Of a stretch of 31,396 bases of DNA, positions 8,662 to 16,554 are shown piece after piece. Under the pieces are notes generated by a model, which was not told the DNA's origin, searched no databases, and worked only from the letters and a program-made list of their open reading frames with translations. Where the stretch lies: the NCBI GenBank assembly GCA_051011115.1, contig JBPCUN010000091.1, positions 1 to 31,396 on the forward strand, read 5' to 3'. The stretch is from Profundicola sp051011115 (GTDB taxonomy: Bacteria > Bacteroidota > Bacteroidia > Flavobacteriales > Weeksellaceae). The position numbers were made by a program, and so were the translations under genes. Each line of letters opens with the position of its first letter. Position 1 is the first letter of the stretch.

Positions 8662-9502
8662 AAATGAAATTAGTGTTAAAGATTACTTGGTCTCACAAGA
8701 AAGATTCCAATTAAAATTAGATCCAAAATATAGAGAATTACTATATACCACCCCTACCCCATCAATAGATAAACTTCATTTGTATTATGAAAGTGAGGAC
8801 TATATTTCTCATGATGATAATGCCAAGGGGATAATCAGTAAATTATATTATGCGGTAAAGCGATATAATTTAAGATTTAAAAAGAAATTAATATTAGACG
8901 ACAAAAATAAAGACAACTTAAAAGTTTTGGATTATGGATGTGGGACAGGTGAGCTAGTCTCTTACCTCAATGAACATGGAATAGAGACCTATGGAATGGA
9001 ACCCAATCAGAAGGCTAGAAAAATAGCACAAAAAAAAATCAAGAATAAAGTTTATCCTAATTCGGACTTTTTAAATATAGAAAAGTTTGACGTGATAACA
9101 TTATTTCATGTACTAGAACACATTCATAACCTTGAAGAAGAAGTAGAAAAAATTACTAAAGCACTAAATCCAAATGGAACCTTATATATAGCTGTTCCTA
9201 ATTATAAATCTTATGATGCTCATTTTTATAAAGAATACTGGGCAGCTTATGATGTACCTAGACATTTATGGCATTTCACAGAAAAATCAATTCATGATAT
9301 ATTTTCTCAATTTGGCATGATTATAGAATCTATACACCCGATGTGGTTTGATTCCTTTTATATTAGTTTAATATCAGAAAGGTATCAAGGTAAAAATTGG
9401 GGAATATTAAGGGCACCTTTTATAGGACTAATTTCTAATTTGACCGCTATGAAAAATGGGGAATATTCTTCAAAAGTTTACAAAATCACACGTAAAAATT
9501 AA
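8654..9502 (+). CDS. Class I SAM-dependent methyltransferase
   Basis: 282 residues from GTG 8654. No in-frame ATG follows near the N-terminus (the ATG at 8664 is out of frame). The N-terminal VKDYLVSQERFQL stretch resembles that of relatives encoded after mnmG in flavobacteria, as I recall, which supports the GTG. SAM-binding motif I is VLDYGCGTGELVSYL (about 95-109), followed by an acidic residue in GMEPN and the motif VITLFHVLEHIHNLEE. A later block PRHLWHFTEKSI is typical of the Methyltransf_23 family. The substrate is unknown; small molecules, lipids or sugars are common for this fold. Probably cotranscribed with mnmG. Confidence 0.85.
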   Translation: MKQNEISVKDYLVSQERFQLKLDPKYRELLYTTPTPSIDKLHLYYESEDYISHDDNAKGIISKLYYAVKRYNLRFKKKLILDDKNKDNLKVLDYGCGTGELVSYLNEHGIETYGMEPNQKARKIAQKKIKNKVYPNSDFLNIEKFDVITLFHVLEHIHNLEEEVEKITKALNPNGTLYIAVPNYKSYDAHFYKEYWAAYDVPRHLWHFTEKSIHDIFSQFGMIIESIHPMWFDSFYISLISERYQGKNWGILRAPFIGLISNLTAMKNGEYSSKVYKITRKN

Positions 9503-9504
9503 TT

Positions 9505-9530
9505 TAAAGCGATTTAAGGCTTTATTTTTG
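9505..9530 (+). terminator. Possible short intrinsic terminator, overlapping a -7-like box
   Basis: TAAAGC (9505-9510) pairs with GCTTTA (9519-9524), followed by TTTTTG. The stem is short. The same bases also form TATTTTTG (9523-9530), a -7 box match that could serve the lipocalin gene about 80 bases downstream. The sequence does not decide between the two readings. Confidence 0.35.
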
Positions 9531-9610
9531 AATGAATAGTAATATCATATTAGAAATATTTTTTATTTGCTTAAAATTAAATTATAGAAGTCATTTTTAA
9601 AAGAAATATT

Positions 9611-10084
9611 ATGAAAAATTTACCATTGCTCATGTTAATGTTGATATTAGCGTTAACAAGTTGTACAACAACAAAAGTAGAAAGACAAGCCGCTAATGAT
9701 TTTAGAGGAGATTGGACGTTAAATCAAATTGTAAGTGATGAAGGACAATCTGTAGTAATTACCAAATTATTTGGAGATGCACCTTTAGAATGTTTTGAGG
9801 GAAGTACATGGCATTTAGTTGCGAATAATAATTCTGGTACTTATACGTTGAGTGGGGCTGGATGTGATACTGCTGAAAAACCAATTAAATGGTACGTAGA
9901 AGAAGATGGTAACCTTACATATTTTTGGTTCAAACAACTACAAGAATCAATGAAAGCAAAGGATGTACTTTCAGGATATAAAATGCAATTAGTGACAGTA
10001 GATGAAAGTCAAGCACATTTAATGCAAGAAGTACCCTTTGAAGGCGGAAAAATGAATATTCACTATTACTTTACTAAACAATAA
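9611..10084 (+). CDS. Lipocalin-like lipoprotein
   Basis: 157 residues. Signal peptide II with lipobox LALTSC; the lipidated Cys would be residue 18. The mature part has the short lipocalin-like pattern common in Bacteroidota: FRGDWTLNQI near the start (G-x-W), GSTWHL in the middle and alternating beta strands to IHYYFTKQ. Cys39 (mature numbering about) in ECFEG and the Cys in GAGCDT could form a disulfide. No ligand can be inferred. It lies 14 bases before the OmpA-family gene and is almost certainly cotranscribed with it, so the two may work together in the outer membrane or periplasm. Confidence 0.75.
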   Translation: MKNLPLLMLMLILALTSCTTTKVERQAANDFRGDWTLNQIVSDEGQSVVITKLFGDAPLECFEGSTWHLVANNNSGTYTLSGAGCDTAEKPIKWYVEEDGNLTYFWFKQLQESMKAKDVLSGYKMQLVTVDESQAHLMQEVPFEGGKMNIHYYFTKQ

Positions 10085-10098
10085 AAAAATACATTAAT

Positions 10099-10785
10099 AT
10101 GAAATCAATACAATTTAAATTATTACCATTATTAATCATCGTTGGATTATTATTAGGTAGCTGTGAGGCAGTAAACAATACCAACAAATCACAGAGAGGT
10201 GCTGCCATTGGGGCTGCAGCTGGAGCTGGACTTGGAGCATTAATAGGTAAAAAGAACAGAGCCTTAGGAGCTATTGTAGGTGGTGCTGTTGGGGGAACTG
10301 CGGGCGCTATCATTGGTAAGAAAATGGATGAACAAGCAAAGAAAATTGAAACTGCTGTTCCAGGAGCAGAAGTAAAAAGAAGTGAGGAAGGTATTCAAGT
10401 GATCTTGGATGAAAACTCTAGTGTAAAATTTGAATACAATAAATCATCTTTAACTTCTACTGCTAAAAGCAATTTAGATAATGTGGTTAAAATATTTGAA
10501 GAATATCCAAACACTAATATTTTAATTGTAGGACATACAGACAACGTTGGTTCTCAAGGATATAACCAACCACTATCATTGCAAAGAGCTCAATCCGTAG
10601 CAGACTATTTAATTTCTAATGGTGTATCTTCTAGTAGAATTACTACAGAAGGTATGGGTAAATTAGAACCTAGATTATCTAACGAAACTGCTGAAGGTAG
10701 AGCGGGAAATAGAAGAGTTGAGTTCGCGATTACCGCAAACGAAGAAATGATTAAAGAAGCTCAAAAAGAAGCTCAAAAACAATAA
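10099..10785 (+). CDS. OmpA-family lipoprotein with glycine-zipper domain
   Basis: 228 residues. Lipobox LLGSC (lipidated Cys22). Next comes a glycine-zipper segment (about 33-75: GAAIGAAAGAGLGALIG and GAIVGGAVGGTAGAIIG), which probably inserts in or packs against membrane. The OmpA/MotB C-terminal domain (about 103-215) has the peptidoglycan-binding signature NILIVGHTDNVGS, then LSLQRAQSVADYL and NRRVEF. It would tie the outer membrane to peptidoglycan, like Pal or YiaD. The tail carries the short repeat KEAQKEAQKQ. Follows the lipocalin-like gene directly; a strong terminator lies behind it. Confidence 0.9.
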   Translation: MKSIQFKLLPLLIIVGLLLGSCEAVNNTNKSQRGAAIGAAAGAGLGALIGKKNRALGAIVGGAVGGTAGAIIGKKMDEQAKKIETAVPGAEVKRSEEGIQVILDENSSVKFEYNKSSLTSTAKSNLDNVVKIFEEYPNTNILIVGHTDNVGSQGYNQPLSLQRAQSVADYLISNGVSSSRITTEGMGKLEPRLSNETAEGRAGNRRVEFAITANEEMIKEAQKEAQKQ

Positions 10786-10805
10786 CACAATCATCTAGCA
10801 TGATT

Positions 10806-10845
10806 AAAACATAAAAGGCGTCTAAATGGACGCCTTTTATGTTTT
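10806..10845. terminator. Strong bidirectional intrinsic terminator
   Basis: Perfect 17-bp inverted repeat with a 6-base loop (TAAATG): the core AAAAGGCGTC pairs with GACGCCTTTT, with A-rich and T-rich arms on either side. It sits between the convergent OmpA-family and Nfu genes and can end transcription from both. Confidence 0.92.
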
Positions 10846-10881
10846 CTTATGATAATGTATAACCTGTAGTGTAGAAATTAA

Positions 10882-11760
10882 TTATCCATTCACGGCCTCT
10901 ACATGTTCCACAACATCTGGTAGCATATCTTTTAAAATGGTTTCAATACCATTCTTCAACGTCATGGTAGATGATGGACAACCACTACAAGCACCTTGTA
11001 ATACCATTACAGCAGTTTTAGTATCTTCATTAAACTCTAAGAGGGCAATATTCCCTCCATCCTTGGATACAGCAGGTTTGATGTATTCATCGAGAATACG
11101 TTGTATTTCTTCTTCTGTAGAAGAATACACCTTCTTCTCTAGTTTTTGCTCTACTTCAGATTTCACCGCTATGTAATCATCTTCCACTAATGTTGCACCA
11201 GATTGTAAGTAGTCTAATAAAAATTGTCTTACTTCTAAAGCTAGAAACTGCCAATCTGATTCTTCATTTCTAGTTACTGAAATGTAATTCTCGGAGAAGA
11301 AAACCTCTTCTATAAAGTCAAACTTATCAAATAAAGCTTGAGCTAAAGGAACTCTATGTGCATCTTTCCTACGCTTCACCTCTACCATAGATCCTGTAAT
11401 AAATTGATTTGCAACAAATTTCATCACCTTAGGATTAGGAGTCATCTCTGCGTAAAGAGTGTAAGGCTCCTTTTTATCTTTTTTTAATAAGATAGTTCCT
11501 TGTTCCAGATGCTCATGCACAATTTCCTTGATCGATTGTGCTACATCCTCCCACTCAATATCTTCAATTTTCTGTACTGCTACAAAATTGGCTGTAATAA
11601 AGACCTTACGTACAAATGGAAATTGAAATAAATGCTGAGCTAATTTAGAACTACTTAAATCACTGTCAATATCATATTCAAAACTTCCTGGAGTAAGGAT
11701 TTCATCACATACAAATTTTAATATACTTTTCTGTTCTGTTTGTTCTATATAAACCCTCAT
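10882..11760 (-). CDS. NifU/Nfu-type Fe-S cluster carrier with two Nfu N-terminal domains
   Basis: 292 residues from ATG 11760; an in-frame ATG at 11802 would lie upstream of the -7 box at 11779-11786 and is rejected. Two Nfu_N-like modules stand in tandem: a degenerate first one (about 1-90) and a second one (about 99-190) starting YAEMTPNPKVMKFVANQF. The NifU-like C-terminal domain (about 213-285) has IKPAVSKDGGNIALLEF and the cluster-binding C-x2-C in GACSGCPSSTMTLKNGIE. Nfu proteins carry 4Fe-4S clusters from the scaffold to apo-enzymes. Monocistronic, divergent from the gamma-carbonic anhydrase gene. Confidence 0.9.
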   Translation of the reverse strand: MRVYIEQTEQKSILKFVCDEILTPGSFEYDIDSDLSSSKLAQHLFQFPFVRKVFITANFVAVQKIEDIEWEDVAQSIKEIVHEHLEQGTILLKKDKKEPYTLYAEMTPNPKVMKFVANQFITGSMVEVKRRKDAHRVPLAQALFDKFDFIEEVFFSENYISVTRNEESDWQFLALEVRQFLLDYLQSGATLVEDDYIAVKSEVEQKLEKKVYSSTEEEIQRILDEYIKPAVSKDGGNIALLEFNEDTKTAVMVLQGACSGCPSSTMTLKNGIETILKDMLPDVVEHVEAVNG

Positions 11761-11778
11761 ATTTCTTTTTAAGAAATG

Positions 11779-11786
11779 CAAAGTTA
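11779..11786 (-). promoter_or_regulatory. -7 promoter box for the Nfu gene (TAACTTTG)
   Basis: On the minus strand TAACTTTG matches TAnnTTTG exactly, 18 bases before ATG 11760. No -33 TTTG is visible. It lies 11 bases from the oppositely oriented box at 11798-11805, so the two promoters are back to back. Confidence 0.5.
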
Positions 11787-11797
11787 CGTTTAAATTG

Positions 11798-11805
11798 TAC
11801 ATTTG
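11798..11805 (+). promoter_or_regulatory. -7 promoter box for the carbonic anhydrase operon (TACATTTG)
   Basis: Exact match to TAnnTTTG, 24 bases before ATG 11830. It supports that start over the in-frame TTG at 11803. Confidence 0.5.
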
Positions 11806-11829
11806 TTAAATATAACTAGAGATTTAACA

Positions 11830-12363
11830 ATGGCATTAATCAAACCACTTTTAGGATATACCCCACAAATCGGAGAAGACAGCTTTATAGCAGAAACCGC
11901 AGTAATTATAGGGAATGTCACCATGGGCAAAGAATGTAGTATCTGGTATAATGCCGTCATACGTGGAGATGTGAACAAAATTGTTTTCGGTGATCGCGTG
12001 AATATACAAGACAACGCCATGGTACATTGCACTTATAAAAAATACCCTACTATCGTTGGCAATAATGTATCTGTAGGTCATAATGCGATAATACATGGTT
12101 GCACCATCCATGATAATGTCTTGATAGGTATGGGAGCTATCGTTATGGATGATTGTACCATAGAGTCATACGCACTTATCGCTGCAGGCGCTGTAGTTAC
12201 CCAAGGAACCCATGTGAAGTCTGGTGAATTATGGGCAGGTGTACCCGCAAAGAAAATTAAGGACGTTTCTAAAAACTTAAGAGAAGGAGAAATCGAGCGA
12301 ATTGCTACCAACTATGTAAAATATAGTGGTTGGTACAAAACAGATAATGATGAAAGTATTTAA
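11830..12363 (+). CDS. Gamma-type carbonic anhydrase family protein
   Basis: 177 residues from ATG 11830. The protein is a left-handed beta helix built from hexapeptide repeats ([LIV]-G-x4). The zinc-ligand pattern of gamma-class enzymes is complete: His66 (AMVHCT), His84 (SVGHN) and His89 (IIHGC), with the conserved RGD (45-47). C-terminal helix with YVKYSGWY. Such proteins form trimers; some have carbonic anhydrase activity, others are only structural relatives, so activity is probable but not shown. First gene of an operon with aspartate kinase and the OlsF-like acyltransferase; its last 14 bases overlap the kinase start. Confidence 0.88.
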   Translation: MALIKPLLGYTPQIGEDSFIAETAVIIGNVTMGKECSIWYNAVIRGDVNKIVFGDRVNIQDNAMVHCTYKKYPTIVGNNVSVGHNAIIHGCTIHDNVLIGMGAIVMDDCTIESYALIAAGAVVTQGTHVKSGELWAGVPAKKIKDVSKNLREGEIERIATNYVKYSGWYKTDNDESI

Positions 12364-13603
12364 ATTTGGAGGGGCATCCGTAAAAGATGCCCAAGGTGTT
12401 GAAAATATAGCCAAAATATTATCTCTATATAGAGGTGAACATATCATCCTTGTAATTTCTGCAATGGGAAAAATGACCAATCATTTTGAAAAATTGCTTC
12501 AAGCTTATATACAAAATGAAGCGTATACGCCTATTCTAGAAGAAATTGAATCATACCACCTATCCATTGCAAATGAATTGATGCCTGACAATCAAGCAAT
12601 AACTTCAGAAATTAATCAAATTTTCCTGAATCTCAATTTATTTTTTAATACCAATAAATCACCTAAATATGATTTCATCTATGATCAAGTGGTGAGTAAG
12701 GGTGAAATCTTATCCACTAAAATTGTTTCCGCCTATTTGAATGATGCTGGGATAGATAATGCTTGGTTAGATGCTAGGGATTATATTAAAACAGATAGTA
12801 CCTATAGAGAAGGGCAAGTAAATTGGGAAGAAACAGCACATAAACTGCAAACTTTAAATAAAGATAAATTATATATCATTCAAGGCTTTATAGGCTCAAA
12901 TGACAATTATTTCACTACCACTTTGGGACGAGAAGGGTCTGACTATACTGGGGCTATTCTTGCACATTGTTTAGATGCAGAAAGTTTAACGATTTGGAAA
13001 GATGTAGCTGGTGTACTGAATGCAGACCCAAGATATTTCACAGACACCACCAAATTGAATCATATCTCTTACGAAGAGGCAATAGAGTTAGCATTTTATG
13101 GTGCGTCCGTAATTCATCCAAAAACACTACAACCTTTAAAAAACAAAAATATTCCGCTATATGTGAAATCTTTTGAAAAGCCAAGGGATAGTGGTACTGT
13201 AATAAAAGTAGGAGAACTTTTAGAACCGAAAATTCCATGTTACATCGTAAAAAGAGAACAACACATATTACAAATCTCTACCCATAGCTTTGCATTTATA
13301 GACGAGAAAGTGATTAGAGATGTATTCCAGCACTTAGCAGAATTTCAATTAAAAGTAAATTTGATGCAAATATCTGCTATCAGTTTATCGTTATGTATTG
13401 AAGATAAATTTAATCGTTTAGATGAGGCTATTGATCATTTTAAAGAGGCTTTTAAGGTAGATTTAGTAAAAGATTGTACCTTATATACCGTAAGACATTA
13501 TAAAGACACAGAGGGTATTAGAATCCCCAATGTAGAAAATGCACTGATTCAACAAATAAGAAAATCTACCCTACAAATAGTCGTGAAAGATGAGTCTAAT
13601 TAG
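12350..13603 (+). CDS. Aspartate kinase
   Basis: 417 residues from ATG 12350 (an ATG three bases upstream is equally possible). Aspartate kinase phosphorylates L-aspartate, the first step to lysine, methionine, threonine and diaminopimelate. Visible: the N-terminal nucleotide motif KVFKFGGASVKD, the SKGEILSTKI segment, GFIGSN, the kinase motif TTLGREGSDYTG, and DVAGVLNADPRYF. The last 130 residues (from about 285) form a C-terminal regulatory part resembling ACT domains, somewhat degenerate. It is monofunctional, without a homoserine dehydrogenase domain. Both ends overlap neighbours by 14 bases, pointing to coupled translation in a three-gene operon. Confidence 0.92.
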   Translation: MKVFKFGGASVKDAQGVENIAKILSLYRGEHIILVISAMGKMTNHFEKLLQAYIQNEAYTPILEEIESYHLSIANELMPDNQAITSEINQIFLNLNLFFNTNKSPKYDFIYDQVVSKGEILSTKIVSAYLNDAGIDNAWLDARDYIKTDSTYREGQVNWEETAHKLQTLNKDKLYIIQGFIGSNDNYFTTTLGREGSDYTGAILAHCLDAESLTIWKDVAGVLNADPRYFTDTTKLNHISYEEAIELAFYGASVIHPKTLQPLKNKNIPLYVKSFEKPRDSGTVIKVGELLEPKIPCYIVKREQHILQISTHSFAFIDEKVIRDVFQHLAEFQLKVNLMQISAISLSLCIEDKFNRLDEAIDHFKEAFKVDLVKDCTLYTVRHYKDTEGIRIPNVENALIQQIRKSTLQIVVKDESN

Positions 13604-15407
13604 TACTAAAGAATTATTTGAAAATACAGGGCTTAAGAAATTAGGCTTTTTAGGTAGACCTATTAGCTATGGTTTGCATAATTTAATGGGTTTAGGCGAT
13701 TTAAATGCTTTATACGCAAGAAATAAACAATATAACTCTCCTGAGTTTGAAAAGAAGATTTTAGAAGATCTAGGAATTCGATATGAGGTTTTTGAAGAAG
13801 ACCTTAAACGTATTCCTAAAGAAGGACCATTTATCATCGTGGCCAATCACCCCCTAGGAGCACTTGATGGGATTATTATGATGAAATTAATCTCTGAGAT
13901 TCGACCAGATTTCAAAATCATTGGGAATTTTTTACTACAAAAGATTGAACCACTTCAACCTAGAATATTTCCTGTAAACCCATTTGAAACTAGGAAAGAT
14001 ATTCGCAGTAGTATTTTAGGGATGAAAAAAGCCTTTCAACACGTGAAAGAAGGACATCCTCTAGGAATATTCCCAGCTGGTGAAGTTTCTCAAAGGAATG
14101 AAGAAAATATAGTAACAGATCGAGAATGGCAAATACCCGTGATGAAACTAATCAAGAAAGCTGAAGTTCCTGTAATTCCCTTTTACTTCTTAGCCAAAAA
14201 CAGTGAATTTTTTTATAGAATAGGGAAGTTACATCCCGATTTACAAACTTCTATGCTTGTTAGAGAGGTTTTACGTACGAGATTGAAGCCTATTAAATTA
14301 CGCATCGGTAAACCAATTTCTCCTGCTAGTTTTACGGAATATGAAACTGTACAAGACTTTTCAGATTTTGTAAGAAAGAAAACTTATGTATTAGAAAACA
14401 CTTTTGACAAGTCTAAATCGCTTAAATCTAAAATTGTAAGTAACATCCCGAAAATCAGGGCAAAAGCAAAACCAATCATCCCACCAGTAGATACAAACTT
14501 ATTGGAAAAAGAGATTGAAAACTTAAAGACTTTAGAAAATCATCATCTATTTACCACCAATAGTTATGAATGTTATTTTGCCCCTTACAAGCTAATTCCG
14601 CATACGATACGAGAGTTAGGTAGATTGAGAGAAATCTCTTTCAGAGCTGTGGGGGAAGGAACAAACAAGCCCATAGATACAGATAAATATGATAAACATT
14701 ATCATCATTTATTCTTGTGGGATAACCAAGAAAAGAAAATTGCAGGAGCCTATAGAATGGGTCTTGGGAAAGAAATTTATAAAAATCAAGGTATTAAAGG
14801 GTTTTATATTAATGAGCTATTCAATTTTGAAAAAGAAATTCAGCCCTTCTTTAGCCGTTGTATAGAGATGGGTAGAGCTTTTGTAACCCCAGAATACCAG
14901 CAAAAACCTTATCCCTTATTCCTATTATGGAAGGGAATATTCCATGTGGCACTTAGAAACCCAGACCATAAATATGTAATTGGTGGAGTTAGCATTAGCA
15001 ATCAATTCAGTGATTTTGGAAAATCGTTGATGATTGAATTTATGCGTTCTCATTATTATGATCCGTATGTAGCACAATACGTGAGACCTAGAAAAGAATA
15101 TAAACCCAAATTAAATGATCAAGACAAAGACTTTATATTTGATGAAGCCAATGCAGATTTAAACAAGTTTGATAAACTCTTGTCCGAGTTGGAGCCCAAT
15201 TCTCTTAGACTTCCTGTTTTAATCAAAAAATACATCAAGCAAAATGCAAAAGTTATTGGATTTAATGTAGATCCTAAATTTAATGATGCAATTGATGGTC
15301 TGATGTATATTCGGATTTCTGATATTCCAGAAAGCTCAATGAAACCTGTGATAGAAGAAATGGAAAAAGAACTTTTAAAAAAGAAAAATACAGAATCAAT
15401 GGATTAA
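13590..15407 (+). CDS. Bifunctional acyltransferase (PlsC-like + OlsB/GNAT-like), OlsF-type
   Basis: 605 residues. N-terminal domain (about 60-260) is a lysophospholipid-acyltransferase fold with catalytic NHPLGALDG (His87-x5-Asp93) and substrate motif GIFPAGEVSQRN. C-terminal domain (about 320-530) is an OlsB-type N-acyltransferase: RELGRLREISFRAVGEG, HHLFLWDNQEKKIAGAYRMG, ELFNFEKEI, CIEMGRAFV. This order matches OlsF, known from Serratia and Flavobacterium, which makes ornithine lipid by N- then O-acylation; related enzymes in Bacteroides make glycine lipids. Likely role here: phosphorus-free amino-acid membrane lipid synthesis, with the amino acid unknown. Overlaps aspartate kinase by 14 bases and the convergent maf gene by 4. 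Confidence 0.85.
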   Translation: MSLISTKELFENTGLKKLGFLGRPISYGLHNLMGLGDLNALYARNKQYNSPEFEKKILEDLGIRYEVFEEDLKRIPKEGPFIIVANHPLGALDGIIMMKLISEIRPDFKIIGNFLLQKIEPLQPRIFPVNPFETRKDIRSSILGMKKAFQHVKEGHPLGIFPAGEVSQRNEENIVTDREWQIPVMKLIKKAEVPVIPFYFLAKNSEFFYRIGKLHPDLQTSMLVREVLRTRLKPIKLRIGKPISPASFTEYETVQDFSDFVRKKTYVLENTFDKSKSLKSKIVSNIPKIRAKAKPIIPPVDTNLLEKEIENLKTLENHHLFTTNSYECYFAPYKLIPHTIRELGRLREISFRAVGEGTNKPIDTDKYDKHYHHLFLWDNQEKKIAGAYRMGLGKEIYKNQGIKGFYINELFNFEKEIQPFFSRCIEMGRAFVTPEYQQKPYPLFLLWKGIFHVALRNPDHKYVIGGVSISNQFSDFGKSLMIEFMRSHYYDPYVAQYVRPRKEYKPKLNDQDKDFIFDEANADLNKFDKLLSELEPNSLRLPVLIKKYIKQNAKVIGFNVDPKFNDAIDGLMYIRISDIPESSMKPVIEEMEKELLKKKNTESMD

Positions 15408-15982
15408 AAATCTTTTAACTCCTGATATAATCGGTAGACGGGTAATCCCATAACAGTGTAATAGGAACCTTCTAGTTTTTTAACCCCAATGTATCCTATC
15501 CATTCTTGAACACCATAAGCACCAGCCTTGTCTAGAGGTGCATATTTATCTACATAATAGGAAATCTCTTCTGGTGAAATTTTACCAAAAGTAACTTGGG
15601 TTGTATCAGAAAAGATTCTTTCTTTTGTTGGACTAAATATTCCTACAGAACTAATAACTGTATGTTTAGTATTCTGTAGATTTGAGATCATTTCTTTGGC
15701 CTCCTCTGCATTTTTCGGTTTTTCTAAAGCTTTTCCGTCTTTCCATACGATAGTGTCTGCAGTGATTAAAATATCATTTGGCTGCCAATCTTGGTAAGCT
15801 TGAGCTTTTTTATGACAGAGATATTCAGTGATATCTTTCCCTTGTAAGGTATCAGCATACGACTCATCAACATGCAGAGGCATTGTTGTAAATGATATAT
15901 CCAATCCTGCTAATAGCTCCTGTCTTCTTGGAGATTGAGACGCAAGAATGATATGATAGTCTTTGAACTTTTTAGCTAACAT
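15404..15982 (-). CDS. Maf-like nucleoside triphosphate pyrophosphatase
   Basis: 192 residues. Maf proteins hydrolyse non-canonical or excess nucleoside triphosphates (dTTP/UTP subfamily) to monophosphates. Motifs: the N-terminal phosphate loop IILASQSPRRQELL (11-24), HVDESY (38-42), the basic ITADTIVW with catalytic Asp76, and DKAGAYGVQEW with the following G-x-x-KLEGSYYTVMGLPV. The stop overlaps that of the convergent acyltransferase, so the two mRNAs have complementary 3' ends. No clear -7 box upstream; it may be read from folB, but a plus-strand RNA unit lies between. Confidence 0.92.
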   Translation of the reverse strand: MLAKKFKDYHIILASQSPRRQELLAGLDISFTTMPLHVDESYADTLQGKDITEYLCHKKAQAYQDWQPNDILITADTIVWKDGKALEKPKNAEEAKEMISNLQNTKHTVISSVGIFSPTKERIFSDTTQVTFGKISPEEISYYVDKYAPLDKAGAYGVQEWIGYIGVKKLEGSYYTVMGLPVYRLYQELKDF

Positions 15983-16006
15983 TTATCATATTTTTGAATA
16001 CATAAA

Positions 16007-16039
16007 TTTTGTGGCATACTGTTTGGAAATATACCTTTG
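16007..16039 (+). promoter_or_regulatory. Complete promoter (TTTTG - 20 - TACCTTTG) in front of a small RNA
   Basis: TTTTG (16007-16011) stands exactly 20 bases before TACCTTTG (16032-16039). This is one of the best matches in the window to the Bacteroidota -33/-7 promoter, yet no plus-strand gene lies downstream, only the terminator at 16080-16115. The start would be near 16046. Confidence 0.55.
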
Positions 16040-16045
16040 AATACA

Positions 16046-16115
16046 ATTAATTTGTATTTGTCCTCATGTGTTAAAATTTCATTCGTGTCGATTTATCGGC
16101 ACGAATGTTTTTTTT
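16046..16115 (+). ncRNA. Candidate small RNA of about 70 nt between folB and maf
   Basis: Inferred from a complete promoter and a strong intrinsic terminator on the same strand with nothing coding between. The single-stranded 5' part (about 34 bases, including TTGTCCTCATGTG) is followed by the terminator hairpin. The only ATG (16066) stops after two codons, so it is noncoding. It runs opposite to both flanking genes and overlaps neither. Start is approximate. Function unknown; the layout is that of a base-pairing sRNA or of an insulator against antisense transcription. Confidence 0.4.
16080..16115 (+). terminator. Strong intrinsic terminator (small RNA 3' end)
   Basis: CATTCGTGTCGA / TCGGCACGAATG forms a 12-bp stem (one G-T wobble) closed by the 4-base loop TTTA and followed by eight Ts (16108-16115). 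The orientation is plus; on the minus strand only a weak T-run follows. Confidence 0.85.
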
Positions 16116-16162
16116 AAAAGGAATGCATATACGAATCTTGAAAATACAAGTCAACCTCTACT

Positions 16163-16528
16163 CTATGGATACTTTTGATTAAATATCACACTCACACGTT
16201 CTACGTTCCCGCCCATTGGAGGATTGAGTTTAGAAATCTTTACTTCTGCAAATTTCACCTTGATAATCTCTTCACCAACTCTATTTAGGATTCTAAGTGC
16301 AACTGTTTCTAGTAATTTAGACCGTTTTTTCATCTCCTCATGCACGATCTTGTTCAGATGTACATAATCTACGGTATCGGCAAGATCGTCGCTCTGAGCC
16401 GATTTTAGCATCTCTGCATGTGCTTCCACATTTACCAGATATTCTGATCCTATTCTACCTTCCTCATCCATACACCCATGATTGGTGTGGATATGAATAT
16501 TTTCTATAATAATTTTCTGTAATGGCAT
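16163..16528 (-). CDS. folB: Dihydroneopterin aldolase FolB
   Basis: 121 residues from ATG 16528 (a TTG three codons upstream is in frame). FolB cleaves 7,8-dihydroneopterin to 6-hydroxymethyl-dihydropterin and glycolaldehyde in folate synthesis. Visible: IIIENIHIHTNHGCMDEEG with the conserved Glu, LADTVDYVHLNKIV, and the closing KFAEVKISKLNPPMGGNVERV with the catalytic Lys. Length is typical for the octameric family. Exact -7 box (TACATTTG) upstream. Confidence 0.93.
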   Translation of the reverse strand: MPLQKIIIENIHIHTNHGCMDEEGRIGSEYLVNVEAHAEMLKSAQSDDLADTVDYVHLNKIVHEEMKKRSKLLETVALRILNRVGEEIIKVKFAEVKISKLNPPMGGNVERVSVIFNQKYP

Positions 16529-16546
16529 ATAATTCAATTGTTATTT

Positions 16547-16554
16547 CAAATGTA
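16547..16554 (-). promoter_or_regulatory. -7 promoter box for folB (TACATTTG)
   Basis: Exact TAnnTTTG match on the minus strand, 18 bases before ATG 16528. It supports this start over the TTG at 16537. Confidence 0.5.

Noticed and set aside
10074..10313. Antisense reading frame over the OmpA-family gene
   Set aside because: Its Ala/Pro-rich translation is the mirror of the glycine-zipper codons; no start context.
14035..14050. CACGTGAAAG inside the acyltransferase gene as a third parS site
   Set aside because: Only the right half resembles parS; the left half matches about four of eight positions and the site is explained by coding sequence.
15404..15407. Possible frameshift at the acyltransferase-maf junction
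   Set aside because: The genes are convergent and simply overlap at their stop codons; both have full-length family ends.
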